A stretch of 64,000 nucleotides of DNA from Levilactobacillus zymae DSM 19395 (GTDB taxonomy: Bacteria > Bacillota > Bacilli > Lactobacillales > Lactobacillaceae): assembly GCF_001434115.1 (NCBI RefSeq), contig NZ_AZDW01000021.1, forward strand, positions 1-64,000, written 5' to 3'. The translations under genes and the position numbers were made by a program. Shown here piece by piece: positions 60,501-64,000 of the stretch (within the stretch, counting starts at the first letter, position 1; every line of letters starts with the position of its first letter). A model generated the notes under the pieces. The model worked only from the letters and a program-made list of their open reading frames with translations. It did not search any database and was not told the DNA's origin.

Positions 60501-61244
60501 TTAAGCTTGCTTGGTCGGGTAAATCGTAAATTCGTTGACGTTCACGTCTGCGGGTTGGTCGACCGCGAAGTTGACCACCCGCGCCACGGCGTCCGGGGTA
60601 ATCCCCACGGCGTCGTAGAATTGTTGCATGCCTGTGGCCGTCTGTTGGTCGGTAATCGTGTGCAGTAATTCGGTGTTAATGGCCGCCGGGTAGAGTGAAG
60701 CGGTCCGAATGTTGGTGCCTTCCTGAGCACTTTCCATCCGAATGACTTCCATCAGGTTGCGAACGGCGAACTTGGTGGCGCCGTAGACCCCAGCCCCGGC
60801 AAAACTCTTCAGGCCGGCGACCGATGACGTGGTGATGATCTGCCCGTGTTTCTGGGCGGTAAAGGTCGGCATCACTGCCGCCACCCCGTTGAGGACCCCC
60901 TTCAAATTAATGTCGATCATCGCGTTCCATTCGTCGACGTGTAGCGCACTAATGGGCGAACTGGGCATGATGCCGGCGTTATTGAAGATGACGTCCAAGC
61001 CACCAAAGGTCGTTTTGGCGTGGTCGACCAGGGCTTGCACCTCGGTCGGCTTAGTCACATCGGTCACGTGGTAGCTGGCTTGACCGCCGGCATCCTGAAT
61101 GGCCTGGACAATGGCTTGGAGCCGGTCTTCTCGCCGGGCCCCCAAGACCACCTTGGCACCGTTTTGGGCTAAGAGCTTAGCGCTGGCTTCGCCGATACCG
61201 GACGAGGCACCCGTAATTACGATAACTTTATCTTTAACTGTCAT
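60501..61244 (-). CDS. Short-chain dehydrogenase/reductase
   Basis: A 247-residue classical SDR. The cofactor motif is ITGASSGIGEASA (residues 10-22), then NNAGIMPSSP, the catalytic Ser in ITTSSVAG and the YGATK pair. NADP preference is suggested by the ARRED segment after the second strand. The ATG follows AGGAGAG and the ribosome site overlaps the end of the flavodoxin-like gene, so the genes are coupled. Confidence 0.9.
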   Translation of the reverse strand: MTVKDKVIVITGASSGIGEASAKLLAQNGAKVVLGARREDRLQAIVQAIQDAGGQASYHVTDVTKPTEVQALVDHAKTTFGGLDVIFNNAGIMPSSPISALHVDEWNAMIDINLKGVLNGVAAVMPTFTAQKHGQIITTSSVAGLKSFAGAGVYGATKFAVRNLMEVIRMESAQEGTNIRTASLYPAAINTELLHTITDQQTATGMQQFYDAVGITPDAVARVVNFAVDQPADVNVNEFTIYPTKQA

Positions 61245-61247
61245 AAG

Positions 61248-61787
61248 TTAACTCTCCTTTAATTGAGTGACGTGCTGATTAAAATAGGGTTGGAGCCAAT
61301 GGTCCACGGCCGGAGCCGCCCGGGCGACCCGCGAGCCCCGAATCGGCAACCCCGGACGCACCACGGCGCGGGGACACAGCCGTTGTAGGTCGGCCACACT
61401 CTGCCCCAGGCCACTGCCCTCGTGGGTCGCAAACGGATAGATCACTCGCGGGGATGGCGCGGTTTGGGTGAGTAACGTGGCAATCACCCGCGGCACGTGG
61501 CCGAACCAGATGGGATACCCCAGAAACCAGACGGGCGCTTGTAAGGTCGCGGCGTCTAGCGGCTGAAGCGCTGGTAAGACCTGATTGGTCAATTCCACCT
61601 TGGCACGGTGGAGCACCGCCGGGTAGCTCACGGGATAGGCGACTTGCGGTTGCAGGGCCACCGCCGACACGTTCAGGCGGTCCCCCAAGAGGCGGGCGAC
61701 CTGGGCCGTTTGTCCCTCGCGAACCAGGGATGGCTGACCATGGACCAGGGTTTCGCCGGGAGCGGAAAAGAACATTAACGCGGGCAT
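61248..61787 (-). CDS. Flavodoxin-like protein
   Basis: A 179-residue flavodoxin-fold protein. VREGQTAQVARLLGDRL lies near the phosphate loop, APVWFLGYPIWFGHVPRVIATLL is the conserved middle strand and loop, and FATHEGSGLGQSV is the third flavin loop. It resembles the flavodoxin_4 group rather than the electron carrier at 31768. First gene of the SDR-cupin-CMD cluster; ATG after AGGAGGGG. Confidence 0.8.
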   Translation of the reverse strand: MPALMFFSAPGETLVHGQPSLVREGQTAQVARLLGDRLNVSAVALQPQVAYPVSYPAVLHRAKVELTNQVLPALQPLDAATLQAPVWFLGYPIWFGHVPRVIATLLTQTAPSPRVIYPFATHEGSGLGQSVADLQRLCPRAVVRPGLPIRGSRVARAAPAVDHWLQPYFNQHVTQLKES

Positions 61788-61914
61788 CGGCTCCCCTCCT
61801 TTCGGGTTGCGTCTTGATAACAGAACCTAGTGTACGGCCAAAATAGCTATAGGTCTAATGCTTTTTATAAACCGATTAATGCTTATGAGGCATATCAGCA
61901 GTGCATTCAATTCC

Positions 61915-61948
61915 ATAAAAAAACGCGCCGCCGATTAGGCGAACGCGT
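61915..61948 (-). terminator. Terminator at the end of the LysR gene
   Basis: ACGCG/CGCGT with an inner GCC/GGC helix overlaps the stop codon, followed by T7 on the minus strand. Confidence 0.78.
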
Positions 61949-62816
61949 CTTGAAAGTAATGAATAAATTCGGTCACGACCGGCGTCAACACCCGGTCCTT
62001 ACGCCAGACCAGCACACAGTTGGTCTGAATGGCCGGCTTCAACGGAATGAACCGCGTGTCGGCCGGTTGGCGGTTGGTAACGGCGCCGGCGATCATCAAC
62101 GCCGCGGCCACCTGGTGGGCCACCAGTGGTAGCACGTTAAAACTCAGGTTGTAGGTACCCACGATGTTGAGTTGCTCGTGGGTCAACCCCGACCAGTCGG
62201 TCAACAAGCACTGCACCTCCGGCCGGTTGGAAATCATCAGTGGCATCCCCGCCAAGTCACTGGGCGCCACGCTGTCCTGCTGGGCCAGGAAGGCATCGGC
62301 GGCCACTAGCAGGCCCCAGGTTTCGGTCCGCGGTAGGGTCAGCGTCGCGTATTTATCGGTATTGACCGGCTCCAGCAAAATCGCCAGGTCGATCAAACCT
62401 TTGTCCAGTTGGTCGGTGATGATGTCGCTGGCACTGCTGAAGATGTGAAAGGTCACCTGCGGGTAGTCGCTCACGAAGTCCTCCAGCATCATCGCCAGAG
62501 TATCGGAGTTATCCGCCTCGACACAGCCCACCGCCACGTGACCGCTGAAGAGTTGTTGCCGGCGGTTAGCAAATTCCTGTTCCGTTTGCTGGGTCAGCTG
62601 TAAGATTTCGGCCGCCCGGCTCTTCAAAAAGAGACCCGCCTCGGTGAGGACGAGTCCCTTATTCTGCCGCTCGAACAACGGGGTGCCGAGTTGGGTTTCT
62701 AATTCTTTTAATTGGCGACTTAGCGTCGGCTGCGTCACGTGCAACCGTGCCGCGGCCCGCGAAATATTTTCCTCTTCCGCGATCGTCCAAAAGTATCGTA
62801 ATAGCCGTAACTCCAC
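61935..62816 (-). CDS. LysR-family regulator of the adjacent redox cluster
   Basis: A 293-residue regulator. The HTH is LRLLRYFWTIAEEENISRAAARLHVTQPTLSRQLKELETQLGTPLF at the N-terminus; the effector domain begins with GHVAVGCVEADNSDT. It is in the same direction as and upstream of the flavodoxin-SDR-cupin-CMD genes but ends in its own terminator, so it probably acts on the promoter in 61788-61930 in trans. The start is GTG at 62816 with AAAGGAAG. Confidence 0.88.
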   Translation of the reverse strand: MELRLLRYFWTIAEEENISRAAARLHVTQPTLSRQLKELETQLGTPLFERQNKGLVLTEAGLFLKSRAAEILQLTQQTEQEFANRRQQLFSGHVAVGCVEADNSDTLAMMLEDFVSDYPQVTFHIFSSASDIITDQLDKGLIDLAILLEPVNTDKYATLTLPRTETWGLLVAADAFLAQQDSVAPSDLAGMPLMISNRPEVQCLLTDWSGLTHEQLNIVGTYNLSFNVLPLVAHQVAAALMIAGAVTNRQPADTRFIPLKPAIQTNCVLVWRKDRVLTPVVTEFIHYFQDAFA

Positions 62817-62834
62817 GCCGCCACTTCCTTTAAG

Positions 62835-64000
62835 TTAAAATTCCGGGAGTTCCGGGAACAGTTCTCTGAGCTGAACGCGCGGGTCTTTGGTCTGCGTGTC
62901 GCGCTCCTGTAGGACCTGCGTGACTCCCTGGTAGGTAAACATCAACAGGTCAGCGCCAAATTCGTCTTTGACCTGGTAGAACTGAATCCCCGCTTGCATC
63001 GCCATCAAGATGAAGTGTTGGCAGCGGAAATTCAGATCCTTGTAGACCGGCAACAGGGCCACGCTGTTCAGCCGTTGGTAGCGCCAAGCGTTGGCGACCC
63101 GCAACCCGTAGTCCATCAGACTGTGCTGGTCGACTCGGGTCATGATCTTGGCCGCCGGCGTCAATTCCGGATGGGTCAAAACCTCACCCAAGTCGTCGAT
63201 GGCCCCCCACTGTTCCGTGTGAGCGTGCAGGTCTTGGGCCATGGTCTTCATGGCGTGGAAAATCTCTTCGCCCGCAGTCTGAAATTGCGTGGGTTGGTCC
63301 GGCTGTTCCAGGGCCACGGCGATGTTTTGTTGCCGCGCCGCCGTCAGGACCGCCGCCAGATTAGTGGTCGGTAAAGGCGTGACCAGCAGATAGATCATGA
63401 AGGTCTTTAAGAAGTATAGCGCGTGGCGACTGACCCCGTTGGCGGTAAACGGCGTGTTGTCGAATCCGTTGAATTCCAGATAGCCAATCCCTCCGGTCAA
63501 AAAGTCTTGCGGAGTGGGTTGACCCTTCAAGGTCACGGGACCGGCCGGCGCGGAGTCACCCGCGGCAGCCAACCGTTGCAGGGCACCCAGATGGGCCCCC
63601 AACGAGGTATAGGTCACCGGCGTCCCCGCCGGTAACGCGCCGCAGTAACGCAAGCTCCGCACCGGGCGTTGGGGCAGTTCCGGTAACGTGTCCAGAAAAC
63701 CCGGTTCGGCCATCGGCGTTGCCCCGAACAGGTAAGTCAGGAGCCATTGATACCGCACGAAGTTCTGGGCGACCCGGAAGTAAAGTTCGTTCTTAAAGGC
63801 CACCACGGAATCGAAGTCGGCCGTGTAGTGGCTGTACAGGCGGTGAATCACGGGATCGGGTAAGCTGTAACTGATTTTGACCCCGGTCAGCCAGTCGGTC
63901 TGGTGCCCCGCCCCGGCGCTGGCCAGTTCGGCCGCGTCAATTTTCGGCGGCAGGGACAACGGCCAGATACGGTCGTCGCCCTCCAAAGACCGGTAGGCCA
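62835..64000 (-). CDS. Glutamate-cysteine ligase (GshA type), 5' end outside window
   Basis: A partial gene whose reading frame stays open to the right edge (AYRSLEGDDRIWPLSLPP). The visible 388 residues show WPLSLPP, VKISYSLPDPVIHRLY, NFVRYQWLLTYLFGATPM, and LEFNGFDNTPF near the substrate region, as in gamma-glutamylcysteine synthetases and the N-terminal half of GshAB fusions. The stop comes where a GshAB protein would continue into its ATP-grasp domain, so this is a ligase-only form. It ends 18 nt upstream of the LysR start. Confidence 0.75.
   Translation of the reverse strand, partial: AYRSLEGDDRIWPLSLPPKIDAAELASAGAGHQTDWLTGVKISYSLPDPVIHRLYSHYTADFDSVVAFKNELYFRVAQNFVRYQWLLTYLFGATPMAEPGFLDTLPELPQRPVRSLRYCGALPAGTPVTYTSLGAHLGALQRLAAAGDSAPAGPVTLKGQPTPQDFLTGGIGYLEFNGFDNTPFTANGVSRHALYFLKTFMIYLLVTPLPTTNLAAVLTAARQQNIAVALEQPDQPTQFQTAGEEIFHAMKTMAQDLHAHTEQWGAIDDLGEVLTHPELTPAAKIMTRVDQHSLMDYGLRVANAWRYQRLNSVALLPVYKDLNFRCQHFILMAMQAGIQFYQVKDEFGADLLMFTYQGVTQVLQERDTQTKDPRVQLRELFPELPEF

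Overview
The window is a chromosomal segment of a lactic acid bacterium of the Lactobacillaceae. The evidence is gene content (ltaS, PTS HPr/enzyme I, ClpE with a CtsR box, NADH oxidase, WxL-domain proteins, MucBP repeats, C69 dipeptidase, gluconate genes), strong AGGAGG ribosome binding sites, and extended -10 (TGCTATAAT) promoters. By eye GC is in the mid-50s percent, high for the family. A high-GC relative of Levilactobacillus is plausible, but the genus cannot be fixed from this sequence alone. No phage, insertion sequence or CRISPR array is visible.

Layout. 1-430: AT-rich tandem promoters of an rRNA operon that runs leftwards out of the window. 430-6200: lipoteichoic acid genes (ltaS, ykuJ-like, a flippase-like membrane protein and two glycolipid glycosyltransferases). 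6300-9470: ptsH-ptsI, a small unknown gene, and the first copy of a structured intergenic repeat. 9470-16430: clpE, a MucBP protein, a second inverted copy of the repeat, a C69 dipeptidase and NADH oxidase. 16500-21000: two tandem lectin/WxL surface proteins. 21150-28270: prfC, wall teichoic acid genes (tagD, a TagE-N-like protein, tagF) and an AI-2E-type exporter. 28430-33250: Ntdp/YgaC, a YdeI-like protein, serine hydrolase, recX, flavodoxin and BrkB. 33260-36550: a NERD protein, UDP-GlcNAc 2-epimerase and a GtrB-type glycosyltransferase. 36640-41200: gntP, usp, an EamA transporter and a beta-lactamase-fold protein. 41344-46750: aromatic amino acid operon tkt-aroE-DAHP synthase-aroB. 46820-51230: tRNA-Arg, RNA helicase, oxidoreductase and a GH25-like protein. 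51280-57100: rpiR-type regulator, gntK, a second gntP and an APC permease. 57170-64000: flavin reductase with LysR, a redox cluster (LysR, flavodoxin, SDR, cupin, CMD) and a gshA-like gene cut by the right edge.

The most striking content is regulatory RNA. (1) The tkt-aro operon is preceded by a promoter, a 19-codon reading frame encoding six aromatic residues in a row (FYYYWF), a stem that pairs those codons with downstream RNA, and an intrinsic terminator just before tkt. This is a ribosome-mediated attenuator, a mechanism not expected for aromatic genes in Firmicutes. (2) The EamA transporter is preceded by a 15-codon leader peptide and four alternately pairing segments, the last of which contains the transporter's Shine-Dalgarno sequence. 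This has the layout of an inducible translational attenuator. (3) gntK has a leader with nested stems. (4) Two copies of a roughly 150-bp intergenic element keep the same three helices while their arm sequences differ, which points to a conserved fold.

Functional themes are envelope polymer synthesis (lipoteichoic and wall teichoic acids, surface lectins), sugar and gluconate uptake under CcpA-type control, aromatic biosynthesis fed by its own transketolase, and redox housekeeping.
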